Assembly (NCBI RefSeq): GCF_000422205.1
Contig: NZ_ATHV01000044.1
Span: 1-64,000 of the forward strand
Length of the DNA stretch: 64,000 nucleotides
Direction: 5' to 3'
Source of the DNA: Desulfovibrio sp. X2
GTDB lineage: Bacteria > Desulfobacterota > Desulfovibrionia > Desulfovibrionales > Desulfovibrionaceae
Each line of letters opens with the position of its first letter. Position 1 is the stretch's first letter. The notes under the pieces are model-generated. The model worked only from the letters and a program-made list of their open reading frames with translations, had not been told where the DNA came from and did not search any database. The translations under genes were made by a program, and so were the position numbers. Of the stretch, positions 11,373 to 20,875 are shown piece after piece.

Positions 11373-12119
11373 GTGAACCGCAGCAAGGGCATATTCTCCA
11401 GCATCGAAGCGGACGAGTCCGGCGGCGAGGCGCGCAAGGTCTACTGGACCGTGCGCGAGCTCGCGGACGGCGACTTCAGGGTGCAGCCCCTGTCGCGCAA
11501 CTTCGTGCCCGCGGGCCCCTCCCGCGTGGTGAAGCGCGCGGCCTTCCTCGCGGGCTTCGAGGCCGAGCCCGAGTTCTACGTGGAGAGCGTGGCCCACAAG
11601 CGCCAGGAGGCCGACGACATCCTGGGGCTCGGCAGCTACGACGATCCCCGCGCCCTGCCCCTGGCCGGAGTGGACCTGGCCGCGGCGCAGCGCATCAACG
11701 AGGAGAACGTGCGCGCCAGCTTCGACGCCGCGCTCATGCTGCTCGAGGCCGGGCACGAGGCCAAGGCCCGGGCCGTGTTCGAGCGCATCCTGAACCTCTC
11801 CGCGCCCTTCGACCCGGAGCACAAGCACCTCTTCAACGCCCTGGGCATCCGGCTGCGCAAGGCCGGGCTCTACGACCTGGCGCTGCGCTGCTACGAGCGC
11901 GCGGCGGATCTGGCCCCGGACGACGACCACCTGCTCTTCAACATGGGCCGCGCCCTCTACGAGAAGGGCGAGCCCGCCATGGCCCGCGCCCGGCTCGAGA
12001 AGTCGCTGCTCCTGAACCCGGATCTCTCCGCCTCCCGGCGCTTCGTGCGCTTCATCGCGGCCCGGGCCGCCCGGGCCGCCGCCAGGGCGCGCGTCTACCG
12101 CAGGCCGTCACGGGACTGA
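11373..12119 (+). CDS. TPR-repeat protein of unknown role
   Basis: The 248-residue product has an N-terminal region of about 110 residues that I cannot assign, then helical tetratricopeptide repeats. The repeats are FDAALMLLEAGHEAKARAVFERIL, HLFNALGIRLRKAGLYDLALRCYERAADLAP and LLFNMGRALYEKGEPAMARARLEKSLLLNP by position, around residues 110-220. These make a scaffold for protein contacts. The GTG at 11373 (MNRSKGIFSS) follows GGGAG and gives a compact protein. The frame is open back to ATGs at 11235 and 11259, but that extension is low-complexity and includes the pentamer repeat. It precedes the CoA-activase gene by about 90 bases and may be cotranscribed with it. Confidence 0.75.
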   Translation: MNRSKGIFSSIEADESGGEARKVYWTVRELADGDFRVQPLSRNFVPAGPSRVVKRAAFLAGFEAEPEFYVESVAHKRQEADDILGLGSYDDPRALPLAGVDLAAAQRINEENVRASFDAALMLLEAGHEAKARAVFERILNLSAPFDPEHKHLFNALGIRLRKAGLYDLALRCYERAADLAPDDDHLLFNMGRALYEKGEPAMARARLEKSLLLNPDLSASRRFVRFIAARAARAAARARVYRRPSRD

Positions 12120-12211
12120 AAAGAATCCGCCGCACCACTTGCCCGAAACCTCCGCCAGGGCTAAAACGTTCCCAGAACCGGACATTTCTTACCGCACAGG
12201 GGTCTTGCAGC

Positions 12212-15200
12212 ATGTTCGCGGGCAGCACGTTCCTCGGTATCGACGCAGGCTCGGTGAGCGTGAAATGCGCAGTCATCGACGCCGACGGCAACATCTCCCT
12301 CTCCCTCTACCGCCGCCACGGCGGCCGCCCCCTGGAAACGGCGCGCGAGATCCTCGCCGGACTCGATCCCGAGGCGCTGCGCCTGCCCGCGGCCTGCACC
12401 GGCTCCTCGGGCAAGACCCTCTCGCGCCTCCTGGGCGTGCCCTACGTCAACGAGCTGGCCGCGCTCGGCCGGGCCTGCGCCGCCCTCGCCCCGGACGCCG
12501 CCTGCGTCATCGAGATGGGCGGCGAGGACGCCAAGTTCGTCCTCCTCGACCAGGGCCGCGTGGCCGACTTCGCGCTGAACTCGGTCTGCGCCGCGGGCAC
12601 GGGCTCCTTCCTCGACCAGCAGGCCGAGCGCATGGGCCTGTCCATCGAGGACTTCGCCGCGCTCTCGCTCGAGAGCGAGCACCCGCCGCACATCGCCAGC
12701 CGCTGCTCGGTCTTCGCCAAGTCGGACATGATCCACCTGCAGCAGATCGCCACGCCGCTCGCCGACATCGCGGCCGGGCTCTGCTTCGCCGTGGCCAGGA
12801 ACGTCAAGGGCTCCGTGGTGCGCGGCCGCCCCGTGCCCCTGCCCGCGCTCTTCGTGGGCGGCGTGGCGCTGAACGCGGGCGTGGCCCGGGCCATGCGCGA
12901 GGTCTTCGGCCTGCCGGTCACGGTGCCGGAGAACGCCACCCTCTTTCCGGCCGCGGGCGCGGCCCTGCGCGCCGCCGAGACCGGCGAGGCCAGACCGCTG
13001 GACGCGGCCGGGCTCACCGCCTCGCGCGGCCGGGCGGAGCGGCCCCAGGCGGGACTCACGCCCCTGCGCACCCCGGGCGACCGCTTCACCGAGCGCCACG
13101 TGCGGCCCGAGGACCCGGTGGAGGACCCCGTGCCCGGCGAGCCGCTCTACCTCGGCATCGACATCGGCTCCATCTCCACCAACCTGGCCGTGGTCGGCAA
13201 AAGCGGCCGCGTGGTGGCCAAGCGCTACCTGCGCACCGCCTCCAAGCCCATCGAGGCCGTGCGCCGGGGGCTGGCCGAGATCGCGGACGAACTCTCGGCG
13301 CGCGGCGTCTCCCTGGACGTCGCGGGCGTGGGCACCACGGGCTCGGGCCGCTACATGATCGCGGACTTCGTGGGCGCGGACATCGTCAAGAACGAGATCA
13401 CGGCCCAGGCGCGCGGCGCCGCGGCCTTCGTGCCGGACGTGGACACCATCTTCGAGATCGGCGGCCAGGACTCCAAGTACATCTCGCTGCGCGACGGCAC
13501 CATCGTGGACTTCGAGATGAACAAGGCCTGCGCCGCGGGCACCGGCTCCTTCCTCGAGGAGCAGGCCGAGAAGCTCGGCATCGCCATCAAGGGCGAGTTC
13601 GCGGACATGGCCCTTTCCGCCGCCTCGCCCCGGCGCCTGGGCGAACGCTGCACCGTGTTCATGGAGAACTCCCTGCAGCAGGCCCTGGCCGGAGGCGGGG
13701 AGCGCGGCGACCTGCTGGCCGGGCTCGCCTACTCCATCGTGGAGAACTACCTCGGCCGCGTGGTCCTCGGCCGCGCCGTGGGCGAGAACGTCCTCTTCCA
13801 GGGCGGCACCGCCTTCAACAAGGCCGTGGTCGCGGCCTTCGAGAAGCGCCTCGGCCGCCCGGTCGTGGTCCCGCCCCACCACGACGTCACCGGCGCCATC
13901 GGCATGGCCCTCATCGCGCGCGACCACATGCAGGCCAGGAAGAATCCCGAGTCCTCGACCTTCAAGGGCTGGGATCTGGCGCGCATCCCCTACAGCCTGA
14001 TGTCGTTCCAGTGCGCCGAGTGCGACAACCGCTGCGAGATCAACCGCGTGACCCTGGAGGGCCGCCCGGAAAAGCTCTTCTACGGCGGGCGCTGCGAGAA
14101 GTACGACATCCGCCGCAAGCCCGGAAAGGGCGAGGACCTCTTCCAGTTCCGCGACCACGCCCTGCGCGCCGCCCACGAGGAGCGCGCCCGGGCCCACGCC
14201 GCCTCCGGCCGCGCGGCCCCGCGCGGGAAGATCGGACTGCCCATGGTCTTCTTCCTGCACGAGCGGCTGCCCTTCCTCTCCGCCGTCCTCTGGGAGCTGG
14301 GCTACGAGCCCGTGCTCTCGCCCGCCACCTCGCGCCGCGTGGTGGCCGGAGGCGTGGAGGCCGCCCTGGCCGACACCTGCTTCCCGGTCAAGGCCGCCCT
14401 GGGCCACGTGCGCGCCTTGGCCGACGCGGGGCTCGCCCGCCTCTTCATCCCGAGCTTCGTGGACCTGGCCGAGCCCGGCGGCTCGCGCGACGAGATCGAG
14501 GGCGCGGCCCAGGCCTGCCCCCTCACCCAGAGCTTTCCCTACCAGGCGCGCGCCTCCTTCGCCGACCTCGACATCGTGGCCCCCACGCTCAGCTTCCCCC
14601 TGGGCGACAAGGCCCTGGCCGGGGAGATCGCCGAAAGCCTCGGCGTGTCCGAGGCCGAGGCCCTTCGCGCCGTCAGGGCCGGGCACGCCGCCCAGGCCGA
14701 GTTCTCGCGCCGCATCCAGGACAAGGGGCGCAGCGTGCTGGCCAACCTCACCGGACGCGCCCTGGTCCTCGTGGGCAGGCCCTACAACGCCTTCGACGCG
14801 GGCATGAACCTGGGCATCCCCTCCAAGCTCGCGAGCCTCGAGGAGACAGCCATCCCCATGGATTTCCTGCCGCTGGACCCGGACGCGCCCGAGCACGCGC
14901 GCATGAGCGGACAACGCGGCGACCCCATGCCCGAGATGTACTGGCGCTCGGGCAGGCGCATCCTGGCCGCGGCCCGGCTGCTCAAGAAGGACCCGCGCCT
15001 CTTCCCGGTCTACATCGGCAACTTCTCCTGCGGCCCGGACTCCTTCATCCTGCACTTCTTCGCCGACGCCATGCGGCCCGACGCCTCCGGCAACGGCGAC
15101 TCCCCCCAGGCCAAGCCCTGGCTGCACGTGGAGATCGACGAGCACAGCGCGGACGCCGGGGCCGTGACCCGGCTCGAGGCCTTCCTGGACAGCATCGGCG

Positions 15201-16492
15201 GCACCATCGCCGCCTCCGCCCCCACGGCGCACTCCCCGGGCGCCCGCACCGCCTCCGAAGTCCGCGGCCATGCGCCCCGCGCCGGGCGCGGTTCCTGGAT
15301 CACGCGCAGGCGCGGCGCCGTGGGCCGCACCGTGCTCGTGCCGCCCATGTGCGACCACTCCCGCGCCCTGGCCGCCGCCTTCCGCCACTGCGGCCTCGAG
15401 GCGCGCGTCATGGACGACGCCGACGCCGACTCCCTGGCCCTGGCCTACCGCCACCTCTCCGGCAAGGAGTGCTACCCCTGCGCCGTGACCACGGCCCACA
15501 TGCTGAAGGCCGCGCAGGCCCCGGACTTCGACCCGGCCCACACCGCCTTCTTCATGCCCGGCGGCTCCGGCCCCTGCCGCTTCGGCCTCTACAACGTGCT
15601 GCAGCGCCGCGTGCTCGACGCCGCCGGGCTCGAAGCGGCCGCCCTCTTCTCGCCCGTGCAGGGCCGCCGCCTCTACCACGAGCTCGGCATCGTGGGCCGC
15701 CGCTTCTCGCGGCGCGCCTGGGAAGGCATCGTGGCCTTCGACCTGCTCACCAAATGCCTGCACCAGTACCGGCCCGGCGAAGCCGAGCCCGGCAGCGCCG
15801 ACGCCTTGTACGAGAAATTCGCCGCCCGCCTGGAACACGGCCTGTCCAACGGCGGCTGCGACCTGCCCGTCCTCGCCCGCGAGGCGGCCGAGGCCTTCCA
15901 GGCCCTGCCCCGCGACGACTCCCCAAGGCCCCTGGTCGGCGTGGTCGGCGAGATCTTCGTGCGCTCCTCCCGCTTCTCCAACGAGGACCTCGTCCGCCGC
16001 ATCGAGGCCCTGGGAGGCCGCGCCTGGCTCGCGCCCATGGACGAATGGATCCTCTACGTCGGCTTCATCGCCCGCCGCCGGGCCAAGCTCGACCGCGACC
16101 TGCGCGGACTCCTCAAGCTCTGGCTCGAACAGCGCACCCAGGCCCGCATCGCCCACGCCCAGGAGCACGCCGCCGCCCCCCACCTGCCCACCGTGCCCGA
16201 ACCGGACACCGAACGCGTGCTCGAATTCGCCGCGCCCTACCTGCGCGACACCTTCGAGGGCGAGGCCGTGCTCACCGTGGGCAAGTCCGTGGACATGATC
16301 AAACGAGGCGCGCGCGGCATCGTCAACGCCATCCCCTTCGGCTGCATGCCCGGCACCGTGGCCCAGGCCATGCTCCGTCGCGTCTCCGAGGAACACGGCG
16401 TCCCCGCCATCACCCTGCCCTTCGACGGCACCCCCCAGCCCGCCTCGGCCCTGGCCCTGGAAACCTTCATGGAGCAGTGCAGGCGGGTCTGA
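12212..16492 (+). CDS. Acyl-CoA dehydratase activase, two BcrAD/BadFG ATPase domains plus DUF2229
   Basis: The 1426-residue protein carries two ASKHA-type ATPase domains. The first has GIDAGSVSVK near residue 9 and CAAGTGSF with C126. The second has GIDIGSIST near 315 and CAAGTGSF with C440. In such activases this Cys, with the one in the later RCTVF motif, binds a [4Fe-4S] cluster bridging two subunits. The C-terminal 750 residues are DUF2229 and a dehydratase-D-subunit-like region with many Cys (CAECDNRCE, NFSCGP, GKECYPC). The family activates radical 2-hydroxyacyl-CoA dehydratases or benzoyl-CoA-type reductases by ATP-driven electron transfer. No dehydratase subunits are nearby, so the target is unknown. 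The ATG at 12212 starts just before the first ATPase motif. Confidence 0.9.
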   Translation: MFAGSTFLGIDAGSVSVKCAVIDADGNISLSLYRRHGGRPLETAREILAGLDPEALRLPAACTGSSGKTLSRLLGVPYVNELAALGRACAALAPDAACVIEMGGEDAKFVLLDQGRVADFALNSVCAAGTGSFLDQQAERMGLSIEDFAALSLESEHPPHIASRCSVFAKSDMIHLQQIATPLADIAAGLCFAVARNVKGSVVRGRPVPLPALFVGGVALNAGVARAMREVFGLPVTVPENATLFPAAGAALRAAETGEARPLDAAGLTASRGRAERPQAGLTPLRTPGDRFTERHVRPEDPVEDPVPGEPLYLGIDIGSISTNLAVVGKSGRVVAKRYLRTASKPIEAVRRGLAEIADELSARGVSLDVAGVGTTGSGRYMIADFVGADIVKNEITAQARGAAAFVPDVDTIFEIGGQDSKYISLRDGTIVDFEMNKACAAGTGSFLEEQAEKLGIAIKGEFADMALSAASPRRLGERCTVFMENSLQQALAGGGERGDLLAGLAYSIVENYLGRVVLGRAVGENVLFQGGTAFNKAVVAAFEKRLGRPVVVPPHHDVTGAIGMALIARDHMQARKNPESSTFKGWDLARIPYSLMSFQCAECDNRCEINRVTLEGRPEKLFYGGRCEKYDIRRKPGKGEDLFQFRDHALRAAHEERARAHAASGRAAPRGKIGLPMVFFLHERLPFLSAVLWELGYEPVLSPATSRRVVAGGVEAALADTCFPVKAALGHVRALADAGLARLFIPSFVDLAEPGGSRDEIEGAAQACPLTQSFPYQARASFADLDIVAPTLSFPLGDKALAGEIAESLGVSEAEALRAVRAGHAAQAEFSRRIQDKGRSVLANLTGRALVLVGRPYNAFDAGMNLGIPSKLASLEETAIPMDFLPLDPDAPEHARMSGQRGDPMPEMYWRSGRRILAAARLLKKDPRLFPVYIGNFSCGPDSFILHFFADAMRPDASGNGDSPQAKPWLHVEIDEHSADAGAVTRLEAFLDSIGGTIAASAPTAHSPGARTASEVRGHAPRAGRGSWITRRRGAVGRTVLVPPMCDHSRALAAAFRHCGLEARVMDDADADSLALAYRHLSGKECYPCAVTTAHMLKAAQAPDFDPAHTAFFMPGGSGPCRFGLYNVLQRRVLDAAGLEAAALFSPVQGRRLYHELGIVGRRFSRRAWEGIVAFDLLTKCLHQYRPGEAEPGSADALYEKFAARLEHGLSNGGCDLPVLAREAAEAFQALPRDDSPRPLVGVVGEIFVRSSRFSNEDLVRRIEALGGRAWLAPMDEWILYVGFIARRRAKLDRDLRGLLKLWLEQRTQARIAHAQEHAAAPHLPTVPEPDTERVLEFAAPYLRDTFEGEAVLTVGKSVDMIKRGARGIVNAIPFGCMPGTVAQAMLRRVSEEHGVPAITLPFDGTPQPASALALETFMEQCRRV

Positions 16493-16510
16493 TCGAGGCC
16501 CGGAGGGAAG

Positions 16511-17055
16511 AATTGCCTCCGGCGGCCAGGAAGGGGCTCCTCGCCCCTTCCTGGACCATCCCCCGCGAGGGGGTCACCCCCTCGACCCGCCTTCGCATGC
16601 CCAACGTCGGCCCATGAACCCTGGTTCGCCTGGGCGTGGGGGCGTCGTGCGCCACTGGATGCGGTGAAGATCGGTCCGGATTTTTCCTCTCCCGCCGAAG
16701 AAGGCGGGAGAGGAAAAATCCGGACCGCGCCATCTCCTTTGCCCGTGGCGAGAACAGCGAGCGCCCCTGAAGGCGCTCGGCAAAGGAGAGGAAAGAAGTT
16801 CCCGGGAAACGTTTCGGTCGTGGGCGAGGGGTTCGGGGAGTCCTCCCCGACGGCAACTTCGGGCGGGGTTTCGTCTTCGCGCGCCTTGGCGCGAAGACGA
16901 AATCCCGCCCGATTCGTTTTCGCGGCCGGTCACGCCCAGGCGGCGTCTCGCCGAATGATCCGAAGGTCTGTCGCGGAAGGGGGCCAGGCTCAGCCTGGCG
17001 CAGGGAGGGTCCAGGGAGGGGGCGCGCAGCCCCCTCCCTGGCCGCCGGAGGCATT
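16511..17055. repeat. Composite palindromic intergenic element, copy B (complete)
   Basis: It fills the gap between two convergent genes. The left edge TTGCCTCCGGCGGCCAGG is mirrored by CTGGCCGCCGGAGGCATT at the right edge. Inside lie a perfect 24-bp hairpin (16673-16696 with 16703-16726) and the core stem TCTCCTTTGCC (16733-16743) with GGCAAAGGAGA (16779-16789), whose loop carries GAGAACAGCGAGCGC (16750-16764). A 22-bp hairpin with one mismatch (16861-16882 with 16889-16910) follows, then the CACGCCCAGGCGGCG and CCAGGCTCAGCCTGG boxes. The core has the same orientation as in copy A. No coding sequence is visible. Confidence 0.85.
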
Positions 17056-17065
17056 CCTCTCCCAG

Positions 17066-19966
17066 CTACAGGACGCGCGTCAGCTTCAGGCCGAGGTCGG
17101 CGGCCTTCATGCCGTCTTCGGGGCCCATGACCACGGTCTGGCCGTGGTCGCGCAGCGCCGCGGCGGCCTGTGCGAAGTCGCGGAAGTCCTTGATGGTGCT
17201 GCCCAGGATGGCCTCACGGCGTTCCTGGAGCTCTTCCTCGGTGCGGCCGGTGAGCAGGCGCGCCAGCGAGGTGAAGCCCTTGGCGTCGGGCAGCTGGTAG
17301 GAGTCGATGTCGCCGATGGCGCCGACCACGGCCTTGTCGAGCTCGGCCTGGGAGAGTTCGAGCTTTTCGAGGTAGGCGGCGGTGGCGTCGTAGGTGGCGA
17401 GGGTCTTTTTGAGGTTCGGGTCGCGGTAGGAGACCATGAACAGGTTTCCGGAGACCTCGTCGTAGGAGCAGAAGGCGCCGTAGGCGCCGCCCTGCACGCG
17501 CACGCGGTCCCAGAGGTAGGCGGCGCGCAGCCAGCGGGAGACCGCCGGTGCGGCGCGGCCGGGCTCGATGCCGAGGCTCTTCAGGTTCACGCCCTTGCCC
17601 ACGTAGTTGACCTGGGCGGGGATGGTCAGCCCTTCGGCCGCGGGGAAGGGCTTGGGCTTCCAGGCGAGCTCCTTGGTCCTGGCCTGGGGCAGGGCGTCGA
17701 TGAGGGCGTTGAGGCCGGGTTCGAGGGCGCTGCGCGCGGTCTCGTCCGCGGTCAGGTTGATCATGCGCGCGCCCTGGGTGAGGAGCGTCCTGCGGATGGA
17801 CTCGAGGGTCTCCAGGGTCTGGGGCCACTGGGTCTCCAGGGCATCGAGCAGGCGGCGCAGGGTGAAGAGGTAGTCCACGCCGCCCATCATCTCCGAGACC
17901 AGCCCGGCGGTGGTGAAGCGCGCGGCCAGGCGCGAGGAGACGAAGCCGTGTCCGGCGGGCACCATGCGCTGTTCGGTGCGGGCTTTTTCCTCGAGGAGCA
18001 TCTGCCTGAAGCGCTCGGGGTCGTCGAAGCGCGCGGTGAGCAGCACGTCGTGGAAGAGTTCGGCCATTTCGGCGGCCTTTTCGGCCGTGGCCTTGCCGCG
18101 CATGAAGAGCCAGGAGGCGGTCTTCTCCTCGCCGCGCACGGTGGCGGTCAGGGGCAGGGCGCCCATGCCGCCGGTGACGCGGGCGATGCGCCGCGTGAGG
18201 CTCGTGAAGTCGTCCTTGGCGGTGCCCATCTCGAGCAGCGCGCGGCCGAAGAGGGGCACGAGGGGGAGGTGCTCGCGCGGCAGGGAGGCCATGGAGAAGC
18301 CGACGTCGAGGTAGGCGATGCCCGTGGTGGGCAGGTCGTGCGCGAGCAGGCGCGCGCCGCGGTACACGGAGAGGTCGCCGGGGATGCGGCGGTTCTCGCG
18401 CGGCAGGTCGTCGCGGCCGAGCATGGGGATGGAGGCCAGGGCTTCGGGCGAGTCGGCCGCGGCCTGCTCCTCCTGCAGCGCCTTGGCCTCGGCCATGGTG
18501 CGGGCGCGGGCGGCGTCGTCCATGGCGTCCAGCACGGCGCGCAGCCGTTCGCCCTCGATGCGCTCGCGCAGGGCGAGGAGCTCGGGGTCGGGCGTGAGCA
18601 GCACGCCGGAGCGGTGGGGGTTGTCCAGGAAGTGCTCGCGCAGCATGTTCTCGAAGACCTTCTCGCCCGAGGCCAGGCGCATCTTGAGCGCGGCCAGCGG
18701 GGCCTCGAAGGAGATGAGGGCCAGGGGATCGCCGCCGTAAAGGCCGGTGGAGAGGCTTCTGAGCCACAGCGCCAGGCCGCGCGGGAAGCGGCCGGTGTTG
18801 TTCTCGCGGAAGGCGAACTCCACGGTGTTCAGGGCTGCCTCGAGGAGGTCGCTGGGGATGCCGGTGTCCGCGAGGCCGGAGAGCACGCGGGCGACGATCT
18901 CCTCCATGCGCGCCTGGGACTCGGACGCGGTCACGGGATCGAGGCCCTTGAGCCCCACGGAGAAGTACATGTGGCGCAGCTCGGTCTCCAGCCCGCCGGT
19001 CACGTCCTCGCCCAGGCCCGAGTCGAGCAGCGCCTTGCGCAGCGGCGAGGAGGGCATGCCGAGGAGGATCTCCTCGAGCACGCGCAAGGCCAGGTTGGCC
19101 TCGGTCTCCACGGTCTCGGGCAGGAGCCAGTTGAGGGTGGCCATGGCCTTGCCGCCGTCCTCGGCCGCGGCGTAGCCGCGCTCGATGCGCCGGGGCTCGG
19201 GGAGGCGCGGCTGGGGCCTGACCTCGGAATCGACCTCCAGGGGGCCGTACTCGTCGAGGTAGGCGGCGAGGAGGCGCAGGCGCTCCTCGGGGTCGTCGTC
19301 GCCGTAGAAGTACATCCAGGCGTTGGCCGGATGGTAGTAGGTGCGGTGGAAGTCCGTGAACTGCGCGAAGGTCAGGTCCGGGATGCGCTCGGGGTCGCCG
19401 CCGGAGTCCAGGCCGTAGGTGGTGTCCGGGAAGATGGACTGCTGCGAGAGCTCGGCCAGGACCGAGTCGGGCGAGGAGTAGGCGCCTTTCATCTCGTTGA
19501 AGACCACGCCCTTGTAGGAGAGGGGGCCCTCGGGAGCGTCGAGCTCGTAGTGCCAGCCCTCCTGCTTGAAGATGTGCTCGGTGATGCGGGGGTAGAAGAC
19601 CGCGTCGAGGTAGACGTCGACGAGGTTGTAGAAGTCCTGCAGGTTGGCGCTGGCCACGGGGTAGCAGGTCTTGTCCGGGTAGGTGAAGGCGTTCAGGAAG
19701 GTCTGCAGCGAGCCCTTGAGCAGTTCCACGAAGGGTTCCTTGACCGGGTACTTGCGCGAGCCGCAGAGCACGGAGTGCTCCAGGATGTGGGCCACGCCCG
19801 TGGAGTCCCTGGGCGGGGTGCGGAAGGCGATGCCGAAGACCTTGTTCTCGTCCGGGGCGATCACGGAGAGCAGGCGGGCGCCGGTGGCGTCGTGGCGGTA
19901 GATGCGCGCGGTGGACTGGATCTCGGGAACGTTTTCCTCGCGAAGCAGCGTGAAGCCGTGTGACAT
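17066..19966 (-). CDS. M16C zinc metallopeptidase (PreP/Cym1-like)
   Basis: The 966-residue protein matches the length and layout of presequence-protease-like pitrilysin family members. These form a two-half clamshell that degrades short unfolded peptides. The inverted zinc motif H60-I-L-E63-H64 stands in a typical context (GVAHILEHSVLCGS). The KEPFVELLKGSLQTFLNAFTYPDKT segment follows at the expected place and holds the region of the downstream Glu. No signal peptide is visible, so it should be cytoplasmic. The ATG at 19966 follows TGGAGGAATC and gives the start just before FTLLREENVPEI; the longer upstream frame lacks a site. It stands alone, and its 3' end faces copy B of the intergenic element. 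Confidence 0.92.
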   Translation of the reverse strand: MSHGFTLLREENVPEIQSTARIYRHDATGARLLSVIAPDENKVFGIAFRTPPRDSTGVAHILEHSVLCGSRKYPVKEPFVELLKGSLQTFLNAFTYPDKTCYPVASANLQDFYNLVDVYLDAVFYPRITEHIFKQEGWHYELDAPEGPLSYKGVVFNEMKGAYSSPDSVLAELSQQSIFPDTTYGLDSGGDPERIPDLTFAQFTDFHRTYYHPANAWMYFYGDDDPEERLRLLAAYLDEYGPLEVDSEVRPQPRLPEPRRIERGYAAAEDGGKAMATLNWLLPETVETEANLALRVLEEILLGMPSSPLRKALLDSGLGEDVTGGLETELRHMYFSVGLKGLDPVTASESQARMEEIVARVLSGLADTGIPSDLLEAALNTVEFAFRENNTGRFPRGLALWLRSLSTGLYGGDPLALISFEAPLAALKMRLASGEKVFENMLREHFLDNPHRSGVLLTPDPELLALRERIEGERLRAVLDAMDDAARARTMAEAKALQEEQAAADSPEALASIPMLGRDDLPRENRRIPGDLSVYRGARLLAHDLPTTGIAYLDVGFSMASLPREHLPLVPLFGRALLEMGTAKDDFTSLTRRIARVTGGMGALPLTATVRGEEKTASWLFMRGKATAEKAAEMAELFHDVLLTARFDDPERFRQMLLEEKARTEQRMVPAGHGFVSSRLAARFTTAGLVSEMMGGVDYLFTLRRLLDALETQWPQTLETLESIRRTLLTQGARMINLTADETARSALEPGLNALIDALPQARTKELAWKPKPFPAAEGLTIPAQVNYVGKGVNLKSLGIEPGRAAPAVSRWLRAAYLWDRVRVQGGAYGAFCSYDEVSGNLFMVSYRDPNLKKTLATYDATAAYLEKLELSQAELDKAVVGAIGDIDSYQLPDAKGFTSLARLLTGRTEEELQERREAILGSTIKDFRDFAQAAAALRDHGQTVVMGPEDGMKAADLGLKLTRVL

Positions 19967-20111
19967 GATTCCTCCAAAGGGTGATTGGGCCTTTTGGCAT
20001 CCTACACGACGCGCGGCACAAATCAACGCCGCGCGGGTGGCGGGCGGGGCAAGGGACGCGGGACCGGAAGGTGCGATGAAGGGATGCGGGCGAAGGGGTG
20101 CCGCGAAAGGG

Positions 20112-20801
20112 CTAGAAGAGGTTGCGGCAGCGCAGCAGCGCGAGCAGTCCGGGCAGGTCCGGGGCGGTCAGGTCGGCGCCCGCGGCCAGGAGCCCGGCCT
20201 CGTCCACCCGGCCGGAGGCCACGCCAGCGGCGTGCATGCCAGCGGCGTGGGCCGTGGCCATGTCCAGGGGGTGGTCGCCGACCATGAGGGCGCAGCCGGG
20301 CGCGACGTCGAGGGCCGCCAGGGCCGTGCGGGCGTGGAGGGGGTCCGGCTTGGTCCGGGCCACGTCCTCGCGCGCCAGGAAGACGTCCACGAAGTCGCGG
20401 ATGTCCGGGAAGACGATGTTCACCGCGGGCGAGCAGTTGCGGGTGATGACCGCGAGCCCGAGCCCTGCCGCGCGCAGCTCGGCGAGGGCGGGCCGGGTGA
20501 AGGGGAAGAGGCGGCCCTGCCTGGCCGCGGCCAGCTCCATGTCCATGATCAGGAAGCGGGCGCGGGAGTTGAACTCGAGCGCGGTGTCGCGGCCCTCGGC
20601 CTCGGCGATGCGTCCGGTCAGCTCGTCGAGCCATTCGAGCGCGGGCCTGGCGCCGGGCGCGGGCGCGGCGTCGAGGTAGGACTCGGCCAGGGCGCCCAGG
20701 CGGCGCTTCATCTCGTCAAAGTCCAGGCACAGCTCGGCCAGGGTGCCGTCGAAGTCGAGGATCAGGGCATGCAGCCGGGAGTCGGGGCAGTCCACGTTCA
20801 T
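20112..20801 (-). CDS. HAD-superfamily phosphatase (phosphoglycolate-phosphatase-like)
   Basis: The 229-residue protein shows all four HAD motifs: LDFDGTL near residue 13 with the nucleophile Asp, VITRNCS (motif II), the Lys in RTKPDP (motif III), and VGDHPLDM (motif IV). A helical cap of about 70 residues sits between motifs I and II, as in Gph-type enzymes. It should hydrolyse a small phosphate ester; the exact substrate is not evident. The ATG at 20801 was chosen over an in-frame TTG at 20822, which has no better ribosome site. It is divergent from the flavoprotein gene on its right, 74 bases away. Confidence 0.85.
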   Translation of the reverse strand: MNVDCPDSRLHALILDFDGTLAELCLDFDEMKRRLGALAESYLDAAPAPGARPALEWLDELTGRIAEAEGRDTALEFNSRARFLIMDMELAAARQGRLFPFTRPALAELRAAGLGLAVITRNCSPAVNIVFPDIRDFVDVFLAREDVARTKPDPLHARTALAALDVAPGCALMVGDHPLDMATAHAAGMHAAGVASGRVDEAGLLAAGADLTAPDLPGLLALLRCRNLF

Positions 20802-20875
20802 GGCACCTTCGGATGGGGCCAAACGCCGCGCAAGTCAAGGCTGGAAAAACGGACGGCTTGACGCTAGTAAAACGC

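Noticed and set aside
12161-16396. A 1411-codon open frame on the strand opposite the CoA-activase
   Set aside because: The protein is low in normal folds, very rich in Gly, Ala, His, Val and Glu, and mirrors the GC-rich codon pattern of the real gene. It is a shadow frame.
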